In this document: piece by piece, positions 28,122-36,662 of the stretch
Layout of the letters: each line of letters opens with the position of its first letter
Position numbering within the stretch: the stretch's first letter is position 1
Assembly (NCBI GenBank): GCA_030832095.1
Contig: JAURJT010000057.1
Span: 1 to 64,000, forward strand
Source: Gammaproteobacteria bacterium
GTDB lineage: Bacteria; Pseudomonadota; Gammaproteobacteria; Burkholderiales; Burkholderiaceae_B
Direction: 5' to 3'
Length of the DNA stretch: 64,000 nucleotides
Notes under the pieces: model-generated
The model's database searches: none
Told to the model about the DNA's origin: nothing
The model's input: the letters and a program-made list of their open reading frames with translations, nothing else
Translations under genes and position numbers: made by a program

Positions 28122-28601
28122 ATGAGCACTCTCGCGTACATCGGGCTTGGGGCGAATTTAGGCGATGCTCGGCAAACAATCGCCGCCGCCATTGACGCGC
28201 TACGTCAGTCGAGTGGCATCTTGACACTAAAACAGGCGCCGCTCTACAGCAGTGACCCCGTCGATGCGCAAGGCCCCAGCTTTATCAATACCGTTGTCGC
28301 GATTGACACCACGCTTGAGCCCTTAAGCTTGCTTGATCGCTTACAAGCCATCGAGCAAGAGCACGGACGCGAACGACCCTATCGCAACGCACCACGCACG
28401 CTTGATCTTGACCTACTGTTGTATGGCACGTTCGCAATTGAAACTCCGCGCTTAAGCGTGCCTCATCCGCGCATGCACCAACGCGCCTTTGTGCTGCGCC
28501 CGTTGCAAGACCTCTCACCAGCCTTGCAACTTGCCCAAGGAAGTTTCGCAACCTTACTCGCTCGCTGCCAAGATCAAAAGTTAGATCGACTGGTTAATTG
28601 A
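28122..28601 (+). CDS. folK: 2-amino-4-hydroxy-6-hydroxymethyldihydropteridine pyrophosphokinase
   Basis: FolK pyrophosphorylates the pterin alcohol in folate synthesis. The 159-residue protein begins with YIGLGANLGDARQTI and contains the HPPK signature RPYRNAPRTLDLDLLLYG, with the magnesium-binding Asp95 and Asp97, then VPHPRMHQRAFVLRPL. The pcnB-folK pair is standard in proteobacteria. It is convergent with the CaiB/BaiF gene across 45 bp. Confidence 0.96.
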   Translation: MSTLAYIGLGANLGDARQTIAAAIDALRQSSGILTLKQAPLYSSDPVDAQGPSFINTVVAIDTTLEPLSLLDRLQAIEQEHGRERPYRNAPRTLDLDLLLYGTFAIETPRLSVPHPRMHQRAFVLRPLQDLSPALQLAQGSFATLLARCQDQKLDRLVN

Positions 28602-28646
28602 GAAACCAACCGACTCACCGATTGATTGGTTGATTAGTTTATGGCA

Positions 28647-29876
28647 TTAAATCGCTTTGTCAGCGAGCAGCTTCGCGACAGTGCTTTCAGGCACACCTAA
28701 CTCTTTGAGGATGGCTCTGGTGTGCTCACCGATGCCAGGGATCGGATCCATACGCGCGTCAAACTGATTATTAGTGGCTGGTGGCAGCAATGCAGGTAAC
28801 AGACCAACAGGGCTCTGCACCTCGGTCCACCGATTGCGCGCCTTGAGTTGAGGATGAGCCCAAACATCTTTCATCTCATTGACGCGAGCGTTGGCGATCT
28901 GCGCCTCTTCAAGCTTTTGCTCAACCTGGGCGATCGTCATCTTTGAAAACAGCTCGACAATTACCGCACGCAGACGCGCACGATTGGCGGTGCGTTTTGT
29001 GTTGTTATCAAACTCTGGATCAATCGCCAGCGCTTTTTGCTCAATCACTTTTTCGCAAAAGATCACCCACTCGCGCTCGTTTTGCAGACCCAGCATGATG
29101 GTGTTGCCATCACCCACCGGAAAAGGACCGTACGGATAAATCGTGGCGTGCGACGCGCCCGCACGCGGCGGTGGCGCAGCGCCTTCAAAGGCGTAATACA
29201 GCGGAAAGCTCATCCACTCGACCATGCTTTCGAGCATCGACACATCGAGGTGGCTGCCAAGCCCTGTTTTATGACGCAAGAGCAGTGCATTCAAAATACT
29301 TGAATACGCATACGAACCCGCAGAGATATCTGCAATCGAGCACCCGGCTTTTGAGGGTTCTTCAGCCGAACCAGTGACCGACACAAAACCGCTTTCACTT
29401 TGAATCAGCAGGTCGTAGGCCTTTTTAGTTTCATAAGGACCGCCCTCGCCGTAACCAGAGATGTCGCACACAATTAATTTTGGAAATTTGGTATGAAGCG
29501 CGTCAAACGATAAACCCATCCGCGCGGCCGCGCCAGGCGCCAGGTTTTGCACCAGCACATCGGCTTGGGACAACAATTGCTCAAGAACCGGCCCAGCATC
29601 CGCGTGCTTCAAATCAAGCGTCAGGCTTTCTTTCGAACGATTCGTCCAGACAAAGTGCGAAGCCATGCCACGTGTGCGCTCGTCGTATTTACGCGCAAAG
29701 TCGCCAACGCCAGGGCGCTCGATCTTAATCACGCGCGCACCCATGTCTGCAAGTTGACGCGTACAAAAGGGCGCTGCAATCGCGTGTTCAAGACTTACGA
29801 CGGTGATGCCTTCTAAGGGCAGCGGGCCCTTCTTGGCGCCTTGCTGGGCTACTGCATGCATAGTATTTGTGTTCAT
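28647..29876 (-). CDS. CaiB/BaiF-family CoA-transferase 1
   Basis: A class III CoA-transferase of 409 residues that moves CoA between carboxylic acids. Family marks are the N-terminal GITVVSLEHAIAAPFCTRQLADMGARVIKIE segment, KAYDLLIQSESGFVSVTG, and the likely catalytic Asp183 in SIADISAGSYA. The start ATG overlaps the upstream MaoC-type gene by four bases (ATGA). It is last in a four-gene minus-strand operon (ACAD, ACAD, MaoC, CaiB). The substrate is unknown; the partners suggest it forms or recycles the CoA ester that the dehydrogenases use. Confidence 0.93.
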   Translation of the reverse strand: MNTNTMHAVAQQGAKKGPLPLEGITVVSLEHAIAAPFCTRQLADMGARVIKIERPGVGDFARKYDERTRGMASHFVWTNRSKESLTLDLKHADAGPVLEQLLSQADVLVQNLAPGAAARMGLSFDALHTKFPKLIVCDISGYGEGGPYETKKAYDLLIQSESGFVSVTGSAEEPSKAGCSIADISAGSYAYSSILNALLLRHKTGLGSHLDVSMLESMVEWMSFPLYYAFEGAAPPPRAGASHATIYPYGPFPVGDGNTIMLGLQNEREWVIFCEKVIEQKALAIDPEFDNNTKRTANRARLRAVIVELFSKMTIAQVEQKLEEAQIANARVNEMKDVWAHPQLKARNRWTEVQSPVGLLPALLPPATNNQFDARMDPIPGIGEHTRAILKELGVPESTVAKLLADKAI

Positions 29877-30703
29877 TCTTCAAACCTCAATTCAGCCTGG
29901 TGCGCAAGCGTGCCATCTTGTTCGGCCCAAAGTTTAGCCTCACCTGGCGCCGTCACAGAGCCAGCAACATCAAAAGCCGTCGGAGCAATTAAAGGACGCA
30001 AGCCCCGGTACGACAAATGCTTGAGCGTTGCACGGGGGTGAGCCTGAACAAACGCCTGGCACATCAAGGTGGCAATCAACGGCCCGTGAATCACCAAACC
30101 AGGATAGCCCTCTTTTTCAGTGACGTAGGGAAAGTCGTAGTGAATACGATGGCTATTGAACGTGACAGCCGAGTATCTAAAGAGTAATACTGCGGTGGGG
30201 TCAACGGGTTGCTTCCATTGCGACGCTGGGGCGGGCTCTGTACCCTGAAGCTTTGGCGGGCTTGGCTCACGGTAAACGATATCTTGCTCTTCGCTTACCA
30301 CCAGTTTGCCGTTTTGCACAATGTCGTGTTTGACAGTGACAAACAGCAATGAACCGGTGCGCCCAGCCTTTTCTTTAATTGCAGTGACAGTCGAGGTTTT
30401 ATGTGCCTCGGTGCCAACCAGCAAACCACCATCAAAGTTCACTCGGCCACCAGCCCACATCCGATTACGGTTGTCAGCAGGCGGCAAGAAACTACCGCGC
30501 GCGGGATGACCATCGGTGCCAGTCTGCGCGATTGGCACCGTCTCTAAAAAAAATGCCCAATGCCACAGAGCTGGCAACACAGCACCTAGTTCTGGGATTG
30601 GACGCCCGAGCGTCACAGCGACACGCGCCACATGCCCAGGATCCATACGGTCTACTACAGTTTGTGATTTACCCAACCACGCACTTAAATCAGTCGTTGA
30701 CAT
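29873..30703 (-). CDS. MaoC-type hydratase, mesaconyl/itaconyl-CoA hydratase-like
   Basis: A 276-residue double hot-dog protein of the FAS1-like dehydratase group. The N-terminal half contains an LPALWHWAFFLE segment, the C-terminal half the active-site helix FRYSAVTFNSHRIHYD with the probable catalytic residues around Asn183, His188 and Asp190, followed by GYPGLVIHGPL. Known relatives hydrate mesaconyl-C4-CoA or itaconyl-CoA, or act in fatty acid synthesis. No HpcH/HpaI-type citramalyl-CoA lyase is present in the window, so an itaconate pathway is not shown. The gene is 10 bp after the small ACAD gene and overlaps the CaiB gene by four bases. Confidence 0.87.
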   Translation of the reverse strand: MSTTDLSAWLGKSQTVVDRMDPGHVARVAVTLGRPIPELGAVLPALWHWAFFLETVPIAQTGTDGHPARGSFLPPADNRNRMWAGGRVNFDGGLLVGTEAHKTSTVTAIKEKAGRTGSLLFVTVKHDIVQNGKLVVSEEQDIVYREPSPPKLQGTEPAPASQWKQPVDPTAVLLFRYSAVTFNSHRIHYDFPYVTEKEGYPGLVIHGPLIATLMCQAFVQAHPRATLKHLSYRGLRPLIAPTAFDVAGSVTAPGEAKLWAEQDGTLAHQAELRFEE

Positions 30704-30713
30704 CTACTATCCT

Positions 30714-31832
30714 TTAAACAGCCTCAAGCTCTTGCATGCGTTGCAAGTGAAAGTTTGTATCACCCAGCAACATATCGGTGTAGGTGAGTCGCTTGAAATA
30801 GTCTCCGACCTCAAGCTCATCGGTCATCCCCATCCCACCATGCAACTGCACCGAAATCTCACCTACCAACCGCGCGGCAGCTGCGACCTCAACTTTACTC
30901 ATCGAGACCAAACGACTGCGCTTGGCGGCATCTTGTTCACCTAGAGCAATCGCTGCAACGTAAGTCATCGACAAACCCATTTCAGATTGAATCAACATAT
31001 CACCTAAGCGATGCTGCAACACCTGAAACGCGGCAAGTGGCTGACCAAATTGCTGTCGCGTTTTTAGGTATTGAATCGTGCTGTCGGTAAGATAAGCCAT
31101 CGCACCACAAGCATGGGCGCACAACGCGGTAATACCGTAATCAAGCGCTAGCGCCAACAATTGTTCGGCCTGCGCTCCGCTTGCGATCAGCTGTTCAGCT
31201 GACAACATGACGTCAGTAAAGTTGATCGTGGCAGCGCGCGCGCCGTCAAAGGTTGGGTAATCTTGAACCGCCACACCTGCCGTATCGGCAGGCACCAAAA
31301 ACAATGCCACTGCGCCGTCGAGCAAAGCCGACACAATCACTGCCTGTGCGCCGGCACCATGCCAAACCAAGATTTTGCGACCCTCAAGCGTGTAGCCGCC
31401 CTTGGCTGCTGTCGCACGCGTGCACAAAGGGCGTTGCGAATCACGCTCGCCCTGCTCTTGCCAAGCCACCGCCAAGACTGCGTCACCCTCAGCCTGGGCC
31501 GTCAACCAGCGTTGCTTGAGCGCCTGATTTTGACTGTTTGCCAGCAATGTCACCGCAATCACTGCGCTTGAAATCGCAGGCTCACTGACAAGCCCGCGTC
31601 CAAGCTCTTGATGCACCGCAAGCATCGAGGCGGGCGTTTCACCAAAACCACCAAATTCTTCTGGCACCAACAAACCACTGACGCCCAGTTCAACCAAGCT
31701 ACCCCACGCACTGCGATTCAGCACGCCAGCCTTTTGACGCTCGCGACGTTTAGGTCGTGACCAGTTATCTTCTACCAGCCTGCGCAAGCTGTCGGTCAAC
31801 ATGCGCTGCTCTTGTGAGTATGTAAAGTCCAT
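30714..31832 (-). CDS. Acyl-CoA dehydrogenase, small PimD-like subunit
   Basis: 372 residues with the acyl-CoA dehydrogenase fold (N-terminal helical YSQEQRMLTDSLRRLV; FAD region TRQQFGQPLAAFQVLQHRL; QLHGGMGMTDEL). Neither usual position of the catalytic base is filled: the C-terminal loop reads LLGDTN (Asp358) instead of YEGT, and the isovaleryl-CoA-dehydrogenase-type position lies in ALDYGITAL without Glu. It lies two bases after the larger ACAD gene, so the two most likely form a heteromer like PimC/PimD or steroid FadE pairs. The assignment of partner roles is inference. Confidence 0.92.
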   Translation of the reverse strand: MDFTYSQEQRMLTDSLRRLVEDNWSRPKRRERQKAGVLNRSAWGSLVELGVSGLLVPEEFGGFGETPASMLAVHQELGRGLVSEPAISSAVIAVTLLANSQNQALKQRWLTAQAEGDAVLAVAWQEQGERDSQRPLCTRATAAKGGYTLEGRKILVWHGAGAQAVIVSALLDGAVALFLVPADTAGVAVQDYPTFDGARAATINFTDVMLSAEQLIASGAQAEQLLALALDYGITALCAHACGAMAYLTDSTIQYLKTRQQFGQPLAAFQVLQHRLGDMLIQSEMGLSMTYVAAIALGEQDAAKRSRLVSMSKVEVAAAARLVGEISVQLHGGMGMTDELEVGDYFKRLTYTDMLLGDTNFHLQRMQELEAV

Positions 31833-31834
31833 TT

Positions 31835-33022
31835 TTATACCCCAATGATTTGTTTGGCGATGATGCCTTTTTGCACTTCGTTGGTACCGCCATAGATGGC
31901 CGTCTTGCGCATATCAAAATATGCAGCCGCCGCGGCCGGCGAATACTCGGGGCTTGGTCCATGATCCTCGGACTGAGCAAACATCCACTCAGGGTCGTAG
32001 GGCCAGGCATCGGCGCCCGCCACTTGCATTTGCAAACGCGCAAGCTCCATCTGCAGTTCAGACCCACGAATTTTTAAGATCGAAGCTTTTGGCCCGGGAT
32101 CCGTTTCACCCGCAGCCACGCGCAACACCATCAACTCAAGCGCTAACAACTGACCTTCGGCACGGTTAATGCTGTCACGCACCCTTGAACTTAAGCTTAG
32201 CGATTCGCCGCTTGCCATCGTACGCTCGGCCAAAGATTTCAAGATCGCAAGTTCGCGGTGGCAATGACCGATACCGGCAATACCGCCTCGCTCGTGTCCG
32301 AGCAAATATTTTGCGTAGGTCCAACCGTGGTTTTCTTCACCCACCAGGTTTTCGAGTGGTGCCTCGACGTTTTCAAGCCAAACCTCATTGACCTCAGCAC
32401 CGCCATCCAGAGTCCTAATTGGACGCACCGTAACGCCCGGTTGCTTCATGTCGATCAAGATCATCGAGATGCCGCGCTGCGCTTTTGCGCTCGTGTCGGT
32501 ACGCGTCAAACAGAAGATCCAATCGGCGTGATGCGCCATGGTGGTCCAGGTTTTTTGACCATTAATGACGTAGCGATCACCTACCCGCTCTGCGCGAGTC
32601 TTTAATGAGGCCAAGTCAGAGCCAGAACCCGGCTCTGAATAACCCTGACACCACCAGTCTTCTAACCGCAACATACGCGGCAAGAAATGATCTTTTTGAG
32701 CCTGAGTGCCATACTTCATGAGCACTGGGCCAATCATGCTCAGCCCAAACGGAATCAAGCGCGGGGCCCCAGCCTTAAACGACTCAATCTCAAAAATCAG
32801 ACGCTGAACTGGGTTCCACCCTGTGCCACCATATTCTTTTGGCCAGCTCGGTGCTCCCCAACCGTGATCGGTCAGCGTATTGTGCCAAAACACAAACTCA
32901 TCACGGGTGACGCGATGATGTGCAAACGCTTTCGCGCGCAACTCGGCAGGTAATTTAGCGTGAACAAAATCTTGCACCTCTTTGCGAAAGGCGCGTTCTT
33001 CGGTGGTCCAGGTCAGATCCAT
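31835..33022 (-). CDS. Acyl-CoA dehydrogenase, large PimC-like subunit
   Basis: 395 residues, first gene of the minus-strand operon, with GGAG about eight bases before ATG 33022. It has the family signature YSEPGSGSDLASL (129-140) and GQKTWTTMAHHADW. The usual C-terminal Glu loop reads IYGGTNEV (Gly378), but Glu244 in LLGHERGGIAG matches the alternative base position used by isovaleryl-CoA dehydrogenase and by the active subunit of heteromeric steroid dehydrogenases. This suggests that it is the catalytic partner of the small subunit encoded two bases downstream. Likely substrates are dicarboxyl-, branched or cyclic acyl-CoAs. Confidence 0.93.
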   Translation of the reverse strand: MDLTWTTEERAFRKEVQDFVHAKLPAELRAKAFAHHRVTRDEFVFWHNTLTDHGWGAPSWPKEYGGTGWNPVQRLIFEIESFKAGAPRLIPFGLSMIGPVLMKYGTQAQKDHFLPRMLRLEDWWCQGYSEPGSGSDLASLKTRAERVGDRYVINGQKTWTTMAHHADWIFCLTRTDTSAKAQRGISMILIDMKQPGVTVRPIRTLDGGAEVNEVWLENVEAPLENLVGEENHGWTYAKYLLGHERGGIAGIGHCHRELAILKSLAERTMASGESLSLSSRVRDSINRAEGQLLALELMVLRVAAGETDPGPKASILKIRGSELQMELARLQMQVAGADAWPYDPEWMFAQSEDHGPSPEYSPAAAAAYFDMRKTAIYGGTNEVQKGIIAKQIIGV

Positions 33023-33159
33023 TGGCTTTCTCCTCGATGCGCCATCTTAACGCCCCAACCCAGTCAGAGAATCTCGGATTTTGGAAGACTGCGTTCTAGA
33101 AGCCCAAATGCACCTACAATCGCGGCAGTACCGTCCAAATAATGTCTGAGGAGACACTC

Positions 33160-34128
33160 ATGAAAACCCTAATTCGCGCCACTGCGCTCGTGATTGCAGC
33201 CCTGGGGCTAAGCACCCCTGTCATGGCAGCCTGGCCAGAAAGGCCCATCACCCTGATTGTGCCTGCGGCGCCAGGCGGTACCACTGACATTACCGCCCGC
33301 TTACTAAGCGAAAAGCTTGGGGCAGCTTTAGGCACCACCGTGGTCATCGAAAATCGCGCGGGTGCGGCCGGCATCATCGGCACTCAGGCGTTGTTGCGCT
33401 CAGCGCCTGACGGCTACACCATTGGCTTTGGCAACATTGGTCCAAACGGCATTAACTACAGCCTCTATAAAAATCTGCCCTATAAATCGACTGACTTTGC
33501 GCCCATTACTTTGGTGATTTCAGTGCCAAATATTTTGGTCGTCAACAGCAAGTCACCCTACAAATCGGTTAAAGAGCTAGTCGACTCACTTAAGAATGAC
33601 CCGAAAGGAAACTATTCCTATGGCTCGCCTGGTACTGGGCAATCTCCCCACATGTCATCCGAAATGTTTTCTCAGCGCACTGGGTTAACGCTTACACACG
33701 TACCTTACAAGGGAATGGGCCCTGCCGTTGCAGCACTGCTTGGCGGCCAAGTGACCTTTATCATCGACAACTTACCCAGTTCAATTCCCTTTATTCGCTC
33801 AGGGCAGTTTCGCGCATTGGCCATCACGGGCGAGCAACGCTCAGCTCAATTACCCGAAATCCCCACCATGGCTGAAGCTGGAATCAAAGACATGGTCGTG
33901 ACCGCTTGGTTTGGTTTCGTTGCACCGGCCGGCACACCCGCTGATGTCGTCAACAAAATTCAACAAGCCACCAAAAAAGTGCTTGAGATGCCTGACATCA
34001 GGCAACGCTTTGCCGAAATGGGCGGCGTCCCCGGTGGCGGTACTCCTGCTGAATTCGGTGCCTTCATGGACAAAGAGCAAGCCAGCTGGAGAAAAATTGT
34101 CGAAGCCGCCAAGCTATCCCTGGATTAA
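33160..34128 (+). CDS. Bug/TctC-family periplasmic receptor 2
   Basis: About 322 residues from ATG 33160, chosen because GAGGAG stands about eight bases upstream; a frame from 33142 would start before that site. The signal peptide MKTLIRATALVIAALGLS ends at VMA-A. Mature motifs include ERPITLIVPAAPGGTTDI, IENRAGAAGIIG and VPYKGMGPAVAALLGG, as in carboxylate-binding Bug proteins. It is followed two bases later by the CoA-transferase A gene, an operon that links an extracytoplasmic receptor to a CoA-activating enzyme and so hints that its ligand is the acid activated next door. Confidence 0.93.
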   Translation: MKTLIRATALVIAALGLSTPVMAAWPERPITLIVPAAPGGTTDITARLLSEKLGAALGTTVVIENRAGAAGIIGTQALLRSAPDGYTIGFGNIGPNGINYSLYKNLPYKSTDFAPITLVISVPNILVVNSKSPYKSVKELVDSLKNDPKGNYSYGSPGTGQSPHMSSEMFSQRTGLTLTHVPYKGMGPAVAALLGGQVTFIIDNLPSSIPFIRSGQFRALAITGEQRSAQLPEIPTMAEAGIKDMVVTAWFGFVAPAGTPADVVNKIQQATKKVLEMPDIRQRFAEMGGVPGGGTPAEFGAFMDKEQASWRKIVEAAKLSLD

Positions 34129-34130
34129 AC

Positions 34131-34802
34131 ATGATTGACAAAATCAAGCAGTCGCTTGAAGACGCGATCTTGCCTCTTCAAGACGGCGCTTCGATCATGG
34201 TGAGTGGTTTTGGCGAGGCAGGCATCCCCTTTGAGCTTTTGCATGCAGTACTGGATAAGGGGCTGCGTGACCTCACGATTATCAGCAACAACGCGGGTAC
34301 CCACGAGGTGGGTATCGCTGCGCTGATTAAGGCCAAACGCGTTCGCAAAATCGTCTGCTCGCATCCGCGACCGGTTAATTCTGAGACTTTCTTAGCTGCC
34401 TATCGGGCGGGGCAAGTTGAACTTGAGTGCATGCCCCAAGGAACGCTTGCAGAGCGTTTGCGCGCGGCGGGCGCCGGCCTGGGGCCCTTTTTTACCCCGA
34501 CCGGTTTTGGTACCTTAGTGGCTGAAGGCAAAGAGCAGCGCGTGATTGATGGCAAAGGCTACATTCTTGAGCAGCCGTTGCACGGCGACGTGGCGTTGGT
34601 GCGAGCCCACCTTGGCGATCGCTGGGGCAATCTAACCTACCGTTGGGCGGCGCGCAATTTTGGGCCCGTCATGTGCATGGCTGCCAAATATTCAATCGCT
34701 CAAGTCAATCGCGTGGTCAGCTTGGGGGATCTGCCCCCAGAGCAAGTCATGACGCCAGGCATTTTTGTTCAAGCTGTTGTGGCGACTGGAGGAGAACGAT
34801 GA
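34131..34802 (+). CDS. 3-oxoacid CoA-transferase family, subunit A
   Basis: 223 residues of a class I CoA-transferase alpha subunit. The typical opening (IMVSGFGEAGIPFELLHAVL, then LTIISNNAG) and the acyl-binding segment CMPQGTLAERLRAAGAG are clear. These enzymes swap CoA between succinyl- or acetyl-CoA and an acid such as acetoacetate, 3-oxoadipate or glutaconate. The stop overlaps the subunit B start by four bases (ATGA), so the subunits are made together. The acid used here is unknown. Confidence 0.94.
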   Translation: MIDKIKQSLEDAILPLQDGASIMVSGFGEAGIPFELLHAVLDKGLRDLTIISNNAGTHEVGIAALIKAKRVRKIVCSHPRPVNSETFLAAYRAGQVELECMPQGTLAERLRAAGAGLGPFFTPTGFGTLVAEGKEQRVIDGKGYILEQPLHGDVALVRAHLGDRWGNLTYRWAARNFGPVMCMAAKYSIAQVNRVVSLGDLPPEQVMTPGIFVQAVVATGGER

Positions 34803-35548
34803 GTAGCACGAGCACAAGACAAGTCTCTGAGGGCAAGACGCAACAGACGCCTTACAAGCCCCTGTCACGCAATGACATCGCTTATCTCGTCGCGCATGAT
34901 TTTCCGGATGGGGCAGTTGTGAATCTGGGCATCGGTATGCCAACCTTGGTCGCAAATTTTTTACCAACAGATCGCGAGATTTTGCTGCAAAGTGAAAATG
35001 GCATTTTAGGGATGGGCGGTGCGGCGAGCGGTGACGACATTGATCTAGACATTATCAATGCGAGTCGCACCCCGGTGGTCTTGCTGCCCGGCGCCTCGAT
35101 TACCGAGCATACGATTGCCTTCGCGATGATGCGCGGTGGGCACTTAGACTACTCGGTGTTGGGCGGTTTTCAAGTTGCCGAGAATGGCGATCTCGCAAAC
35201 TGGCTCACCGCAGGGCCCGACGCGATTGCCGCCATTGGCGGCGCGATGGATTTGGCGGTGGGTGCGCGCGAAGTGATCGTCATGATGGAACATGTCACAA
35301 AAGACCAATCACCCAAGCTACTGCCCGCTTGCACCTACCCACTCACGGCTGCGGGGGTCGTCAACGTGATTTACACCGATTTGGCGATCATCGATGTGAC
35401 AGCAAGCGGCTTCGTGGTGCGTGCCATACTCGAGGGGCTCACGGTAGAAACCCTAGCAAAGAAAACTGGGGCGACCTTGGCAATTTCGGATAAGCTAGCC
35501 GTGATCAGTCGTAATGCGCAGGGAGATCCTGTGTACACATCAGTTTGA
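34799..35548 (+). CDS. 3-oxoacid CoA-transferase family, subunit B
   Basis: 249 residues from ATG 34799; a longer open frame from 34643 runs through subunit A in another phase and is not used. GGAG stands directly upstream. An N-terminal extension of about 22 polar residues precedes the usual start. The active-site glutamate that forms the CoA thioester is Glu66 in LLQSENGILGMG, and VNLGIGMPTLVA is the CoA-binding glycine loop. Together with subunit A this gives a complete two-chain transferase. It is followed by two Bug receptor genes. Confidence 0.95.
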   Translation: MSSTSTRQVSEGKTQQTPYKPLSRNDIAYLVAHDFPDGAVVNLGIGMPTLVANFLPTDREILLQSENGILGMGGAASGDDIDLDIINASRTPVVLLPGASITEHTIAFAMMRGGHLDYSVLGGFQVAENGDLANWLTAGPDAIAAIGGAMDLAVGAREVIVMMEHVTKDQSPKLLPACTYPLTAAGVVNVIYTDLAIIDVTASGFVVRAILEGLTVETLAKKTGATLAISDKLAVISRNAQGDPVYTSV

Positions 35549-35622
35549 CAAGCGCGCCCGAGGCGCAGCCGCTTACGGTGACTTCATCGCAAGTCTCACC
35601 GATTAAATCAAAGGGACACACC

Positions 35623-36600
35623 ATGCTTCAAACATTTATCACAAAGAGCACGCGTTGGATGCTCGGTTTGGTCTGCTTGACGTTGAGCGGTTTAGCGTTG
35701 GCGCAGGCTAACGCCAATCAACCCATCACCTTGATCATTCCGTATCCGCCTGGTGGCAGCGCAGACATGCTGGCGCGCCCGATGTTGCCCGACTTACAAA
35801 AAGCATTAGGCCAAACCATTGTCCTGGATTACAAAGGTGGTGCAGGCGGCACGATCGCCACGAGCGCACTTGCCCGCGCTAAGCCTGATGGTCAAACGAT
35901 TATTCTGATACTCACCGCGCACGCGATCAACGACGCGCTTTATCCAAAGCTACCTTACGACACGCGTAAAGATTTTGCGCCTGTTTCACTGGTGGCAACC
36001 TTGCCACTCTTGGTCGCCGCGCCACTCAGCTCACCCTTCAATACAATCACTGAGCTGATCGCCTACGCCAAAGCCAACCCAGACAAACTCTCTTATGCCT
36101 CTGCAGGCAACGGTAATACCAGTCACCTGTCAGTCGAGTTATTTAAAACACTGACCGGCACAAAGATGGTTCATATCCCCTACAAAGGCAGCGGCCCCGC
36201 TGTGATCGCCATGCTGGGCAATGAGGTGTCATTTATGTTCGACAGCATTTCGACTTCGTTTCAACAGGTCAAGGCAGGCAAACTGAAAGCGATCGCAGTC
36301 AGCAGCCTTGAGCGAGCTTCGATTTTGCCCAACACACCTACCGTTGCCGAGACCCTGCCCGGGTTTGAGGTGACAGTTTGGTACGGTATTTTGGCACCTG
36401 CTGGGACACCCGAAGCAGCGATCAACAAACTGAGTCAAGCTTTTGCCCAAGTGGCGAAAGACCCAAAAGTGCGCGCCCAGTTGGCTGAAAGCGGCTATGC
36501 AACAGTCGGTTCAACACCAGCGGCTTTCGGCAAACATATTGACGCCGAGTTAACCAAATGGAACAAAGCCGTTAAAGATTCCGGCGCGACGATTCAGTAG
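35623..36600 (+). CDS. Bug/TctC-family periplasmic receptor 3
   Basis: About 325 residues from ATG 35623, preceded by AAAGGGA at a good distance; the open frame begins earlier at 35545 but lacks a signal there. The signal peptide ends at GLALAQ. Motifs: QPITLIIPYPPGGSADMLA, LDYKGGAGGTIATSALARA and IPYKGSGPAVIAMLGNEVSF. The second motif differs from the usual IENRxGA form, which may reflect a different ligand. It is third in sequence similarity to its neighbours only by family features; it does not look like a recent duplicate. Confidence 0.92.
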   Translation: MLQTFITKSTRWMLGLVCLTLSGLALAQANANQPITLIIPYPPGGSADMLARPMLPDLQKALGQTIVLDYKGGAGGTIATSALARAKPDGQTIILILTAHAINDALYPKLPYDTRKDFAPVSLVATLPLLVAAPLSSPFNTITELIAYAKANPDKLSYASAGNGNTSHLSVELFKTLTGTKMVHIPYKGSGPAVIAMLGNEVSFMFDSISTSFQQVKAGKLKAIAVSSLERASILPNTPTVAETLPGFEVTVWYGILAPAGTPEAAINKLSQAFAQVAKDPKVRAQLAESGYATVGSTPAAFGKHIDAELTKWNKAVKDSGATIQ

Positions 36601-36662
36601 ACCCTTAGAAAACTCAACAAACAGCTCAGACACCCAAGAAAAAACACGGCGAGACTATCTTT

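Noticed and set aside
28604..28631. AACCAA and TTGGTT arms between folK and the CaiB gene as a terminator
   Set aside because: AT-rich six-base arms with a 16-base loop and no T-run; not convincing.
28647..30703. Complete itaconate degradation operon
   Set aside because: A CaiB transferase and an itaconyl-CoA hydratase-like protein are present but the citramalyl-CoA lyase is not, and two acyl-CoA dehydrogenases would be unexplained.
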